This document shows positions 45,197 through 54,384 of a stretch of DNA of 64,000 nucleotides, in pieces. The position numbers and the translations under genes were made by a program. Numbering within the stretch: position 1 is the first letter of the stretch; every line of letters begins with the position of its first letter. Under the pieces are notes generated by a model. It saw only the letters and a program-made list of their open reading frames with translations, was not told the DNA's origin and did not search any database. Source of the DNA: an uncultured Clostridia bacterium (GTDB lineage Bacteria > Bacillota > Clostridia > Oscillospirales > Acutalibacteraceae); the NCBI GenBank assembly GCA_937884995.1, contig CAKZZL010000029.1, positions 1 to 64,000 on the forward strand, read 5' to 3'.

Positions 45197-45780
45197 TGTC
45201 AATCTTTCTGGAAATGATATCGGCGGCATTTTATGTGATGATTATACAGAATCTTATATTCAGCGGCGGCTACGGAATCAGTGAAGCCGTAAGGATGAGC
45301 GCAAAGCCCAGACAGCTTTTGCCGCTTGCAGTTTTCATCACCTACTTTACAACGATTGTATCCGCGATTTGTGTATTTTTGGAAAAGATTCCATTCATCC
45401 ATAAATCTTCAGAACCCGCACACGGACTTATATTTGCACTTGTCCTTTTAACAGTTTACGCGATTACAATGCTATTTGTGCTTTTGCACGGAAAAACATC
45501 ACCGAGAACCATAAGAAGAATAGGCATTGCAGCTTTTAATACACTTGTTATGGCTGTTCCCTTTATAAATTACAAATCGGCTTTCTCGGTTTTGGAGAGT
45601 ATAGCATCCGGCATTGGCGCAGGCCTTGCTTTCGTTATCGCTGTTGTGCTGATAAATGAAGGCCTGAAAAGACTTGATATGAATGCATCTATACCGAAAC
45701 CTTTTAAGGGAACACCTGCACTTTTGATTTACACGGCAATTTTATCATTGGCTTTTTCGGGCTTTGCCGCTAATGTATAG
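45196..45780 (+). CDS. RnfA/NqrE-like membrane protein lacking cluster cysteines
   Basis: 194 aa, six helices; start ATG overlaps the stop of the RnfE-like gene (GGAAGGTGATGACT upstream). The C-terminal IPKPFKGTPALLIYTAILSL then AFSGF matches the P-x-P-F-(R/K)-G-x-x-x-x-L-I-T-A ... A-F-x-G-F end of RnfA. The two RnfA cysteines that bind the intramembrane [2Fe-2S] cluster (in G-(L/I)-C-P and T-N-C) are missing; those regions read GYGISEAV and AFNTLVMA. The only Cys (C59) is at another place. A redox role like that of true RnfA is therefore unlikely. Confidence 0.8.
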   Translation: MSIFLEMISAAFYVMIIQNLIFSGGYGISEAVRMSAKPRQLLPLAVFITYFTTIVSAICVFLEKIPFIHKSSEPAHGLIFALVLLTVYAITMLFVLLHGKTSPRTIRRIGIAAFNTLVMAVPFINYKSAFSVLESIASGIGAGLAFVIAVVLINEGLKRLDMNASIPKPFKGTPALLIYTAILSLAFSGFAANV

Positions 45781-45793
45781 ATAGGAAATAAGA

Positions 45794-46909
45794 ATGAAAA
45801 ATGATGAGCAGTCCAACAGAAAACTGAAAGGTTATTATAAGTTTTCTAAAAAGTATCCTACTGTCAGAGGTACAACCTATGCAATAGGAGAAAGCCGAAA
45901 AATGAAGAAAAAAGAGAGAAACAACAAGATAGTTATAGTTGTTTCTCTGGTTCTCATATTTGTGATTGCCTTTATAGTTGCTTCGATTTGCTTTAACCTT
46001 TCCAATCGTCCGATATCGGATGCTGCCGGGGAGCAGGAAAGGCGTTTATCTGCAGATAATATCGGGACAATAAGAGGAATTCTTTTGTCAAATGAAAGCA
46101 TAAAAAGTGATACGGATTTGGAAATTGCTCTCGATGATGCGATAAAAAACGGACTGAATGCGGTTATGTTGGACTTTAAGGATAAAGATGGGGATATCCT
46201 TTACCCATCGGATTATGAAACTGAGTCGCCTGAGGGTAAAAACAAAATCAGCAAGGAAGTCATAAATAAAATCCATAACGAGAACCTTATCCTGGTAGCG
46301 AGAGTATATTGCTTTGAGGATTCAAAGGCTCCGCAGAAACTCGGAGCTTACGTTTATGCAGATACAGAAAAGACCACTATCTGGTTTGACAAGGCTCCTG
46401 CGCTTGGCGGAAGAGTGTGGCTGGATCCAAGCAATGAAAAGTCAACAAGCTATCTTTGCAAAATCATTTCCGAGATAAAAGATCTCGGAGTTGATGCCAT
46501 ATATCTGCAGTCTGTAAAATTCCCGGTTTCAAGCACAAATATGCCTGTCTTTGATGAGGATGTCAGCAAAAATGCAGTACTTTGTTCATTTATAGAGGCA
46601 GCTGTAGGAGCAGCAGATAACTGCCCCGTGGTAGTCGGAACCGATTTAGCTGGAATCAACGGCAGCGATGAGGACAGATACGGAGGAAGCCTTTTCGATA
46701 CCGCGGCAGCGGCATGCTCTCCTCTTATGAAAAAAACAGATGACTATATAGAGGACGTAGAAAAGGAATATCTCAGTCTCAAAAGCAGTGCGGCCAACAA
46801 CTTTACAACACTGAATGTCATAATGACAGTCCATGAGCTGAGCGAAGATACGGATTTTTATACAAATCTCTCCGATTCGGAAATCGGAAGTTATATAATT
46901 GTTCCGTGA
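45794..46909 (+). CDS. DUF4015-type putative glycoside hydrolase, membrane anchored
   Basis: 371 aa, AGGAAATAAGA before ATG. A basic cytoplasmic N-terminus (residues 1-45), one membrane helix (KIVIVVSLVLIFVIAFIVAS), then an outer domain. That domain starts TIRGILLSNESI and contains GLNAVMLDFKDKDGDILYPS, LVARVYCFED, WLDPSNEKSTSYL and EIKDLGVDAIYLQSVKFP. This strand-Asp order is that of the DUF4015 TIM-barrel proteins grouped near GH13-like hydrolases. Substrate unknown. It follows the Rnf-like trio by 13 bp and is probably co-transcribed. Confidence 0.7.
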   Translation: MKNDEQSNRKLKGYYKFSKKYPTVRGTTYAIGESRKMKKKERNNKIVIVVSLVLIFVIAFIVASICFNLSNRPISDAAGEQERRLSADNIGTIRGILLSNESIKSDTDLEIALDDAIKNGLNAVMLDFKDKDGDILYPSDYETESPEGKNKISKEVINKIHNENLILVARVYCFEDSKAPQKLGAYVYADTEKTTIWFDKAPALGGRVWLDPSNEKSTSYLCKIISEIKDLGVDAIYLQSVKFPVSSTNMPVFDEDVSKNAVLCSFIEAAVGAADNCPVVVGTDLAGINGSDEDRYGGSLFDTAAAACSPLMKKTDDYIEDVEKEYLSLKSSAANNFTTLNVIMTVHELSEDTDFYTNLSDSEIGSYIIVP

Positions 46910-46923
46910 TTTTGGCAAAACAC

Positions 46924-46952
46924 TTGAAATATACTTATCTTTATTGTAAAAT
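46924..46952 (+). promoter_or_regulatory. Promoter of efp
   Basis: TTGAAA (46924-46929), 17-bp spacer, TAAAAT (46947-46952), about 40 bp before the efp ATG. Confidence 0.8.
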
Positions 46953-46991
46953 AACTTTGAAAATGATAGAAGAAAACGGAGGAATAATCCA

Positions 46992-47552
46992 ATGATTTCA
47001 GCAGGCGATTTCAGAAACGGAGTAACATTTGAGGAAGACGGACAAGTATTACAGGTTGTAGAATTCCAGCATGTTAAGCCGGGTAAAGGCGCTGCCTTTG
47101 TAAGAACAAAGACAAAGAATGTAATAACAGGTGCTGTTGTAGAAAAGAGTTACAACCCGACATCAAAATTCCCGACAGCTTTTATTGACAGAAAAGATAT
47201 GCAATATTCATACAGCGATGGTGACATCTATTATTTCATGGATACAGAAACTTATGAAATGACACCTATCGCAGCTTCAGATCTGCCTGATTCATTCAAG
47301 TTTGTAAAGGAAGAAATGATTTGTAAAGTCCTTTCATACAAAGGAAACGTTTTCGGACTTGAACCACCAACTTTTGTAACATTAAAGGTTACAAAGACAG
47401 ATCCCGGATTTGCAGGCAATACAGCAACCAATGCTACAAAACCCGCAACTCTTGAAACCGGAGCAGAGATTAATGTACCTCTCTTTATCGATGAGGGAGA
47501 GTTAATCAATATTGACACACGTACAGGCGAATATATGTCAAGAGCAAAATAA
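46992..47552 (+). CDS. efp: Elongation factor P
   Basis: 186 aa, GGAGG upstream. Start [20 protein letters not shown], loop [12 protein letters not shown] with the tip lysine that contacts the P-site tRNA, TFIDRK-like segment ([12 protein letters not shown]) and C-terminal [11 protein letters not shown] relieves ribosome stalling at proline runs. No lysine-modification genes (epmA/B) are adjacent; Firmicutes use other or no modification. Confidence 0.97.
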   Translation: MISAGDFRNGVTFEEDGQVLQVVEFQHVKPGKGAAFVRTKTKNVITGAVVEKSYNPTSKFPTAFIDRKDMQYSYSDGDIYYFMDTETYEMTPIAASDLPDSFKFVKEEMICKVLSYKGNVFGLEPPTFVTLKVTKTDPGFAGNTATNATKPATLETGAEINVPLFIDEGELINIDTRTGEYMSRAK

Positions 47553-47564
47553 GGAGGTGCTTTT

Positions 47565-47978
47565 ATGATGACAATCACTGAAAAGGTAGCTCACCTTAAA
47601 GGCTTTGTAGAAGGCCTGGAGCTTGAAGACAGCAAAGAAAGAAAAGTAATTGATGCTATCCTCGATATACTTGAGGATATGGCACTTACGGTAAGTGATC
47701 TGGATGATGAAGTAGGTCTTATGACAGATCAGCTTGATGAAGTTGATGAAGATCTCGGATATCTTGAAGATTTCATTTATGATGTTCTTGATGAAGATGA
47801 ATGTGAATGTGGCCATGACCATAACTGCGAACTCTATGAGGTAGAATGTCCTAATTGCCACGAAACAGTTTGCTTCTCTGAGGAATCAATTCTTGACGGT
47901 GAGGCTGAATGTCCCAATTGCGGACAGGAATTGGAGTTTGACCTTTCTGATGATCAGGAGACAGACGAAGAAGAATAA
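47565..47978 (+). CDS. CD1247-type acidic zinc-ribbon protein
   Basis: 137 aa, AAGGAGG upstream. Residues 1-80 are an acidic helical region (KVAHLKGFVEGLELEDSKER, then VIDAILDILEDMA) with coiled-coil character. Residues 83-128 hold Cys pairs ECECGHDHNC, VECPNCHE and AECPNCGQ, making a zinc ribbon. This matches the CD1247 N-terminal domain proteins of Clostridia, often encoded after efp or with transcription-related genes. Function not established. Confidence 0.85.
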   Translation: MMTITEKVAHLKGFVEGLELEDSKERKVIDAILDILEDMALTVSDLDDEVGLMTDQLDEVDEDLGYLEDFIYDVLDEDECECGHDHNCELYEVECPNCHETVCFSEESILDGEAECPNCGQELEFDLSDDQETDEEE

Positions 47979-47994
47979 GAATTAGAAAAGAAAA

Positions 47995-48021
47995 AATGAG
48001 CCTTCCGTCGGAGGGCTCATT
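47995..48021. terminator. Bidirectional terminator between CD1247-type gene and dusB
   Basis: 12-bp stem AATGAGCCTTCC / GGAGGGCTCATT (one wobble), 3-nt loop, A-rich on the left and T-rich on the right. Overlaps the dusB stop codon. Confidence 0.9.
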
Positions 48022-48991
48022 CATTTTCTTTGTATATCATATATGCCAGTTCTTTGAGCTCGTCAAGGCTTGAAAGTTGACTTAAGGAATTTCTGTATTT
48101 TGAAGCTCCCCGAAGTCCCTTTGTATACCATGCGGCATGTTTTCTTGCCTCTCTGATACCTACATCCATACCTTTATATTCGCATAGTTTTTCGATATGT
48201 TTTATCATTACACGCATCTTTTCACTCACCGGCGGTGGCGGAATGATGCGTCCTACTTTGTAATATGCATTTATTCGTGAGAATATCCATGGGTTGCCAA
48301 GCGCTCCTCTGCCTATCATGAGCATGTCAGCGTTTGTCTTTTCAAGCATAAGCATTGCAGATTGCTCATCCGTTATATCACCGTTTGCAATTACAGGTAT
48401 GGAAACGCTTCTTTTCACTTTTGCTATTGTCTCCGTATCAACCGGAGGCGCATACATCTGGGACTTGGTCCTGCCGTGCACGATAATGGCTGATGCACCT
48501 GCAGATTCTGCCATCTTTGCAAACTCCGGAGCGTTTATATTGTCCGGGTCCCAGCCCGTGCGTATTTTAACTGTCACCGGAACCGGGGAAGCTGCTGCAA
48601 CGGATGATATAATCTTCTCGGAAAGAAGAGGCTCTTTCATAAGAGCAGCGCCGCTTCCGTGACCGGCAATTTTTGGGACAGGGCATCCCATATTTATATC
48701 TATGATATCAGGCTTAAAGTCAATAATCTTTGAGAGACTTGACGCCATTGTTTCCGGCTCGTTTCCAAAGATCTGAATTGCTGCGGGCCTTTCAGTATCA
48801 GACAAAAAAGCAAGCCTTTGCGACTTTCTGTCTCCCATCTCAAGCCCCTTTGAACTTATCATTTCGCTTTCCGTATATGCAGCACCGAACGAGGCACAAA
48901 GTTCACGGAAGGCTCTGTCTGTCACTCCGGCCATGGGTGCCAGTGCGGCAATGTTATTTATTTCAAGATTAGCGATTTTCAAATCAGACAC
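48017..48991 (-). CDS. dusB: tRNA-dihydrouridine synthase (DusB family)
   Basis: 324 aa flavoenzyme reducing uridines in the tRNA D-loop. Landmarks: LAPMAGVTDRAFRELC, IQIFGNEPE, DINMGCPVPKIAGHGSGAAL with the catalytic Cys, VKIRTGWD, IIVHGRTKSQMY, VIANGDI and MIGRGALGNPWIF. Full length. Minus-strand neighbour of the VanY-like gene but separated from it by a terminator. Confidence 0.94.
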   Translation of the reverse strand: MSDLKIANLEINNIAALAPMAGVTDRAFRELCASFGAAYTESEMISSKGLEMGDRKSQRLAFLSDTERPAAIQIFGNEPETMASSLSKIIDFKPDIIDINMGCPVPKIAGHGSGAALMKEPLLSEKIISSVAAASPVPVTVKIRTGWDPDNINAPEFAKMAESAGASAIIVHGRTKSQMYAPPVDTETIAKVKRSVSIPVIANGDITDEQSAMLMLEKTNADMLMIGRGALGNPWIFSRINAYYKVGRIIPPPPVSEKMRVMIKHIEKLCEYKGMDVGIREARKHAAWYTKGLRGASKYRNSLSQLSSLDELKELAYMIYKENE

Positions 48992-49000
48992 CTACAAATT

Positions 49001-49024
49001 GTAAAAAGGGCACCGGTGATGCCC
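49001..49024 (-). terminator. Terminator of the VanY-like gene
   Basis: Minus strand: GGGCA-TCACCGG-TGCCC hairpin followed by TTTTTAC. Confidence 0.7.
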
Positions 49025-49041
49025 CCCCTTTATTTTCATGA

Positions 49042-49908
49042 TTAGTTCGAAAGACCGAGATACTCTTCAAGACAGAGATTCTGCTCTTTCATGCTTATGG
49101 CAGCTTCGCTGCCGACATATCTCCAATGCCAGGGCTGATAGATCTTACCGGTTATATCGGTCTTGTCTTCAGGATAACGAAGTACGAATCCGTATTTATG
49201 GGCATTTTCTGCCAGCCATGCATATTCATTGGTTGATGCAAAACCGGAACTTGCGCTGATGATGTCAACTGCAATGCCGGCATTGTTTTCACTGCATCCT
49301 CCCGGATCGACACGTTTGAGTGCGCTTTCTGTAGCTTCTTCCTGATTCATACCCTGAACCATAAAGGAATTGACCTTGCTGTCAAAGTTGCTTTGCTGTT
49401 TTGCATAACTTGTATACGCTGAATAAGGAGTTAAGATAATATCATCAGATTGCGCAGCTTTATACATCTTTTCATATGCTTCGCTGACTCTTGAATCGGC
49501 GGTTATTGATGACCCGCTTATTAGCGGACTTAAGTTCGGTGAATAGGACTTTCCGACAGAATAGTTCTGATTTATGAGGGTCAAAGACCAGTTTTCTCCC
49601 TGAAGCTGCTCAAGAGCATCATAATTTGACCAATTGACCGACAAGGCAGGACTGCTTTCATCTTCGCCGCTTGTCTCTTCTTCCCCTTCTTCTGCTTCAT
49701 TTGAATCGTTTTCTTCTTTCTCTGCCTTTTCTTCCTGAACAAGAGTAGTTGTTTCTATCGCATCTTTGCTTGCGATTTTAACTTCATTGTAACTGCCGTC
49801 ATGGCATAAAATAAGATAGAGCAACCCGAAAATACCAAAGATTGCCGCCAATGCAATAAGGAGACGTGATTTAATTTTCAATTCTCTTCTTGTTACATGT
49901 ATAGCCAT
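49042..49908 (-). CDS. VanY/M15-type D,D-carboxypeptidase-like protein with altered active site
   Basis: 288 aa. ATG 49908 has AAGGAAG upstream. One N-terminal helix (residues 15-35), an acidic Glu-rich linker (residues 58-90), then an M15B domain. In active VanY/DacB-type enzymes the zinc ligands lie in S-E-H-x-x-G-x-A-x-D and the catalytic Glu in E-P-W-H. Here the first reads CSENNAGIAVD, with Asn at 208 in place of His (D215 kept). The second reads YQPWHWRYVG, with Gln at 258 in place of Glu (H261 kept). Loss of a zinc ligand and the catalytic base suggests a non-catalytic binding protein. Confidence 0.85.
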   Translation of the reverse strand: MAIHVTRRELKIKSRLLIALAAIFGIFGLLYLILCHDGSYNEVKIASKDAIETTTLVQEEKAEKEENDSNEAEEGEEETSGEDESSPALSVNWSNYDALEQLQGENWSLTLINQNYSVGKSYSPNLSPLISGSSITADSRVSEAYEKMYKAAQSDDIILTPYSAYTSYAKQQSNFDSKVNSFMVQGMNQEEATESALKRVDPGGCSENNAGIAVDIISASSGFASTNEYAWLAENAHKYGFVLRYPEDKTDITGKIYQPWHWRYVGSEAAISMKEQNLCLEEYLGLSN

Positions 49909-49992
49909 AATATCTTCCTTACTCAAATTCACCTATAGTTTATATTCTTTTGACAAAAATGTCAATTAAAAGGGAAAATGTCTCCCTGCAAG

Positions 49993-50021
49993 TGGACAGT
50001 TGCCTTAGAATATGATAAAAT
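49993..50021 (+). promoter_or_regulatory. Promoter of the M28 peptidase gene
   Basis: TGGACA (49993-49998), 17-bp spacer, TAAAAT (50016-50021); ATG follows 33 bp later. Confidence 0.7.
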
Positions 50022-50054
50022 AATATAGTTATTTCAAAAAAGGGAGGCATAAGA

Positions 50055-51332
50055 ATGAAAGCAAGAGAAAGTCACCCTCATTATGACTCTAAAGTGAGAG
50101 AAAGCACAAATTTTGCGATAAGAGAAGTAAAGAAAGTCTGCAAGGAAATCGGGCCCAGGCCATCGGGCGAAGAAGGCGAACGCAAGGCCCAGGATTATCT
50201 TGAAAAGCTGATGACTCCGATAGCAGACAGTGTTGAAAGAGAAAAGTTTTACCTGCATCCGAAAGCATTTATGTCGTGGGTACCGATAGACGGAATATCG
50301 ATGATAATCGCTTCTGTTCTCATGATATTAGCATTGACAGGCAGGTTCGGAGACAATCTTTCATTTGCTTTTAAGTGTATAGCTGCAGTTTTGACATTTG
50401 TCTCCATAGTTTTGCTGCTTGTAGAATTCCTTTTTTACAAAAAACTTTTAGATCCGCTTTTTCCAAAAAGGGAATCTTCGAATGTCATATGCAGGTATAA
50501 GGCGACGGGCAAGACTGAGAAAAGAATTATATTCGCAGGACATATGGATTCGGCATATGAGTGGTGGTATACACATAAAGGCGGCTCAAAGCTGCTTTTG
50601 TTCACAATAATATACGGTATAGGATCACTTGTCCTCTCAGCTGTGGTTGCGGCTATATCATTCAGTTCTCTGCCTTCATCTGATGTCATAAGAATAATTC
50701 TGATTGTTGCGCAGGCAATCATGCTACCCGCATTTATCATCATATTGAAATTTGTTAACTGGAAGCTTTGTGTAATGGGAGCAAATGACAATCTAACAGG
50801 CGTATTTGCTTCAATGGCAGTGATACAATATCTTAAATATAACGATATACGCTTTGAGCATACCGAAGTTGTCGCAATGGCCACAGGCTGTGAAGAGGCG
50901 GGTCTCAGGGGAGCGAAAGCTTTTGCCAAGGCTCATTCAGAAGAATTTGCTTCGGAAGATATTGAAACCATAATTGTTGCTGTTGACACCCTTCATGATT
51001 TCGAATACCTGGGTGTATATAACAAAGATATGACAGGAACGGTTAAACTTGACAAACAAGTCAGCAATATGACTAAAAGCGCTGCGGCAATGGCAGGCTA
51101 CGAGATTCCTTATGCAACAGTAACATTCGGCTCATCAGATGCCGCCGCATTCCAACAAGGGAAAATCAGATCATGTGCTCTTGCGGCAATGGATCCGAGC
51201 CCTGCAAGATACTATCACACAAGAGAAGATCTGCCGGAGATTCTTGACATGAAAACGATGGAAGCCGGAGTAAAAATCATGATTGAGACTGCTTTCCTTT
51301 ACGACGAGCAGGGCCTTAAAGATAACTATTAA
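50055..51332 (+). CDS. M28-family zinc aminopeptidase-like membrane protein
   Basis: 425 aa, GGGAGG upstream. Two membrane regions interrupt the chain (residues about 77-125 and 180-225). Zinc-binding residues of M28 are all recognisable: FAGHMDSAYEW, MGANDNLTG, TGCEEAGLRGAKAF with the Glu pair, VAVDTLHD and RYYHTREDLPE. Members cleave amino acids or short peptides; the membrane insertions are unusual for secreted M28 enzymes and point to a cytoplasmic or membrane-facing site. Upstream of a lipoprotein gene by 30 bp. Confidence 0.85.
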   Translation: MKARESHPHYDSKVRESTNFAIREVKKVCKEIGPRPSGEEGERKAQDYLEKLMTPIADSVEREKFYLHPKAFMSWVPIDGISMIIASVLMILALTGRFGDNLSFAFKCIAAVLTFVSIVLLLVEFLFYKKLLDPLFPKRESSNVICRYKATGKTEKRIIFAGHMDSAYEWWYTHKGGSKLLLFTIIYGIGSLVLSAVVAAISFSSLPSSDVIRIILIVAQAIMLPAFIIILKFVNWKLCVMGANDNLTGVFASMAVIQYLKYNDIRFEHTEVVAMATGCEEAGLRGAKAFAKAHSEEFASEDIETIIVAVDTLHDFEYLGVYNKDMTGTVKLDKQVSNMTKSAAAMAGYEIPYATVTFGSSDAAAFQQGKIRSCALAAMDPSPARYYHTREDLPEILDMKTMEAGVKIMIETAFLYDEQGLKDNY

Positions 51333-51362
51333 TCATCTATTTTGAAATGAGGGATTTAAAGG

Positions 51363-52487
51363 ATGAAAAAACTGATATTTAAGCTGTCCGGAGTCTTGAT
51401 TATCTTTGCGATGATGATTTCAATATTTGCAGGCTGCGCGGGCAGTGTTGTTGAAAATCCGGAAGCGGCTACTGTAAAAACTGACCTTAGAGATGCATAT
51501 TTCACATTCAGCTACGGAGATTTGCGAAAAGTATTACCCGGCGACAAGCTGGCAAGCCTCTTTGAGTCAACAAACAAAAAGACAGATGACAAGACGGTCA
51601 CGCTCTCATATTATGAGATCTGCACAAAGTTCGACGGTGAGGATCTGGAAGGTGTTCTTTCACTCATTACAGATGAAGAAAAGGCTGCGTTTATAGGCAA
51701 TCAGGTGCCGGTGCTCAATTACTTCAACGATCTTATCAATGATATTAAGAAAACGGGCAAAGCCAATGTTGCATATGATGAGAATTTCTGGATAACTCAT
51801 GACAGCAGAGTTGTCTTTAAGGACCTTAAAGGCAATGAACTTGAAGACCAGGATAAATTCAGAGCAGCTTTTAAGCTTTATGCAGACAAGTCTCTTCAGA
51901 ATATAGACTCATATCTGCTTTACAGAGGTCAGGATGAGGCCACGCAGACAGGAGCCGATCTCAAAAACGAAATCTATCCTTTCGGAGAAGATTATGCATC
52001 AAAGCTTACCCTTGATGATCTTTATGCAAGCATAAAAGAAAACATATATCCCGTATATTCATCCTTGGTTCCCAGTCAGGAACATGCACTTGATGAAAAT
52101 GGGGACAATGCCAAAGATGAAGACGGCGAATATATCTTTGTAAACACAGATTATACAAGAACCATAATCATCAATGTCAAGGGAGAAAGAGACAGTGTTG
52201 AAAAAGCATTCACGATAAGGGACACAGATGAAATCCTGAAGGAATTTGAATGTGCTTCAGCATATATGGATGTAAACTCCGTTGAAATCAATTTTGAGCC
52301 ATGCAAGATAACAGCGACAATAAATGCTGTCAGCGATCAAATCGCATATTGCACATATGAGAAAAATATGATTGTAACGGCAAATCTGACATTCAAAGGA
52401 CCTTTAAGCGAATACGGAAATGTTCTTGTAACATTCCCTTGCACATCATCCATAACATACTCGTTCGGATGGGAAACGGAAGAATAA
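51363..52487 (+). CDS. Lipoprotein of unknown function
   Basis: 374 aa. N-terminal signal with lipobox SIFAGCAGS (Cys25 is the lipidation site). The mature part is soluble with alternating helices and strands and ends in beta-rich sequence (NVLVTFPCTSSITYSFGWET). No binding-protein family recognised. AGGGATTTAAAGG before ATG. Probably transcribed with the M28 gene and ended by the terminator at 52501. Confidence 0.75.
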   Translation: MKKLIFKLSGVLIIFAMMISIFAGCAGSVVENPEAATVKTDLRDAYFTFSYGDLRKVLPGDKLASLFESTNKKTDDKTVTLSYYEICTKFDGEDLEGVLSLITDEEKAAFIGNQVPVLNYFNDLINDIKKTGKANVAYDENFWITHDSRVVFKDLKGNELEDQDKFRAAFKLYADKSLQNIDSYLLYRGQDEATQTGADLKNEIYPFGEDYASKLTLDDLYASIKENIYPVYSSLVPSQEHALDENGDNAKDEDGEYIFVNTDYTRTIIINVKGERDSVEKAFTIRDTDEILKEFECASAYMDVNSVEINFEPCKITATINAVSDQIAYCTYEKNMIVTANLTFKGPLSEYGNVLVTFPCTSSITYSFGWETEE

Positions 52488-52500
52488 AATTAGATACTGC

Positions 52501-52540
52501 AGCAGGTAATTGCTTTAGTTACCTGCTCTTTTCTTTTTTA
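52501..52540 (+). terminator. Terminator after the lipoprotein gene
   Basis: 9-bp stem AGCAGGTAA / TTACCTGCT, 9-nt loop, then CTTTTCTTTTTT. Confidence 0.9.
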
Positions 52541-52565
52541 AACCGGAGATGGCCGGACGTCAAAC

Positions 52566-52594
52566 TTGCATTTAGAACCTGAATATAGTAAAAT
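52566..52594 (+). promoter_or_regulatory. Promoter of the M23 peptidase / kinase / PqqD / ABC operon
   Basis: TTGCAT (52566-52571), 17-bp spacer, TAAAAT (52589-52594), 60 bp before the M23 gene. Confidence 0.7.
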
Positions 52595-52654
52595 GGGAAC
52601 ATATAATGGTTAAGTTTGACCTAAATTTCAGACTTGTGAAAAAAGAGGCAGTTT

Positions 52655-54379
52655 ATGTTTAACTCAATTCACAATTTCATATACTTTTTAGGCTTACAGA
52701 CACTACGCTACAGCAAGAAATTTTTAAGGAAGCTGTCAGCGATGCTTTTGCGTCCCATAAGAGCAACAGGGACATTGATATTTACGGCTGCCATTGTTGC
52801 CGATAAGTTTCTGCTGCGCACATTCCATGAGTTCTCCGCAGATATTAAAGAACTCACTTTAAGAGCAAGAAGAGCTGTTGAAAAGTCAAAAAATGAGGAT
52901 GACCTTAAAAAGAGCGAACGTCTGATGATTCACAGCAAAAAAGCATGGGAAGAGTACAGACATGTCTTTGCATATATAGGCAACTATCTGCTGCCCGTTA
53001 TCGCCCTTATTATCATGATAAATGTCATAAATTTGTGGAAAAGTCAGAATTATGCGCTTGAAATCAATTATAACAATAAAGTTATAGGGTATGTTCAGAA
53101 CGAAAAAGTCTTTAAGCAGGCAAGAGAACAGGCTGTTAACCGTTTGGATTTGTCAACGGTAACAAGTTCTGCCGATGAAAACAGCAGCCAGATTATGGGG
53201 AATGTCGAATATTGCCTCAAGACCGTAAAACTCAGTGAAGTGAACGATTCAGCCACAATATGCGATAATCTCATAGAAAACTCAAACACGGGAATAACAA
53301 ATGCCTGCGGTATATATATTGATGACGAATTCCTTTGCGCCATAAAGAATGAGACAGATGCTGTCTCGGTATTCGACAGCTATTTAGCGGAGTATGAGAC
53401 AGATGAAGACAATGCAACGGTCGGATTCGTGGAAGATATAACATATATGCAGGGACTTTACCCTGACAATAAAGACACAATATGGGATGCGTCACAGCTG
53501 AATGATGCAATCAGAGGGAAAAAGACAGATGCAATATATTACACGGTTGCTGCCGGAGATACGGTTTCACAGATTGCTCAAAAGTTTGATATGACAAGTT
53601 CGGAAGTCTTTGCACTTAATCCGCAGCTTAAAGAAAGCATATATGTCGGACAAAAAGTCCTGATACAAAAAGAGGTAAATCTCGTTCAGGTTAAGGTAAC
53701 CAAGACAGAAGTGAGAACGGTTTCAATTCCATATAATGTCATCAGGGTGAAGACATCCAGCCTCTATGTCGGAGACAGTAAAGTAACCGTCAAGGGCGTT
53801 AACGGCGAACAAAAAGTAACCGAACTTGTAACTTATGTTGACGGAGTAAGAACAGCAGTCAAGGAAGTTTCAAGAGAAACCATCCGGGAAGCTGTGGATG
53901 AAACTGTTCAGGTGGGAACCAAGCAAAACAGCTATTCGGGTTATGGATACTCTTCAACTACAACATACTACAATACATATACAGGCAGACGCCTTGCATG
54001 GCCGGGTGTCGGGGCTACGGTTGTTTCATCAAGATACGGACGCAGATCCCTGAACGGATGGCATAACGGTATCGACCTTACAAGGCCCGGAGGATCACTG
54101 GGCGCACCGGTAGTAGCTGCAGAATCCGGAACGGTAGTTTCAACAAGCTATCAAAGTATGGGCGGATATGTCATACTTATTGACCACGGGAACGGCCTTT
54201 CAACGCTTTATGCTCACTTAAAGCCGGGCTCAATATTGGTAAGACCAGGTCAGTATGTATCAAGAGGTCAGCAAATCGCATCCATAGGAGCAACAGGATT
54301 TGTAACCGGACCTCACCTTCATTTTGAAGTCCGTGTTAACGGAAGCAGAGTTAATCCTGCACCATATATCGGAGCGTGA
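52655..54379 (+). CDS. M23 metallo-endopeptidase with LysM and G5 domains
   Basis: 574 aa, AGAGG upstream. Cytoplasmic N-terminus, a helix at about residues 107-127, a spacer domain, LysM at about 291-335 (YYTVAAGDTVSQIAQKFDMT ... IYVGQKVLIQ), G5 at about 340-415 (VRTVSIPYNVIRVKTSSLYV), and C-terminal M23 at about 460-570. Zinc and catalytic residues are intact: HNGIDL (H, D), YAHL and GPHLHFEV. It should cut peptidoglycan cross-links at the surface. The HPr-kinase-like gene follows 5 bp later. Confidence 0.93.
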   Translation: MFNSIHNFIYFLGLQTLRYSKKFLRKLSAMLLRPIRATGTLIFTAAIVADKFLLRTFHEFSADIKELTLRARRAVEKSKNEDDLKKSERLMIHSKKAWEEYRHVFAYIGNYLLPVIALIIMINVINLWKSQNYALEINYNNKVIGYVQNEKVFKQAREQAVNRLDLSTVTSSADENSSQIMGNVEYCLKTVKLSEVNDSATICDNLIENSNTGITNACGIYIDDEFLCAIKNETDAVSVFDSYLAEYETDEDNATVGFVEDITYMQGLYPDNKDTIWDASQLNDAIRGKKTDAIYYTVAAGDTVSQIAQKFDMTSSEVFALNPQLKESIYVGQKVLIQKEVNLVQVKVTKTEVRTVSIPYNVIRVKTSSLYVGDSKVTVKGVNGEQKVTELVTYVDGVRTAVKEVSRETIREAVDETVQVGTKQNSYSGYGYSSTTTYYNTYTGRRLAWPGVGATVVSSRYGRRSLNGWHNGIDLTRPGGSLGAPVVAAESGTVVSTSYQSMGGYVILIDHGNGLSTLYAHLKPGSILVRPGQYVSRGQQIASIGATGFVTGPHLHFEVRVNGSRVNPAPYIGA

Positions 54380-54384
54380 CGATA

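Noticed and set aside
44891..45229. Minus-strand Phe-rich frame opposite the RnfE-like tail
   Set aside because: It is the antisense of the Lys/Glu-rich tail of a coding gene, which explains its Phe/Leu/Ser richness.
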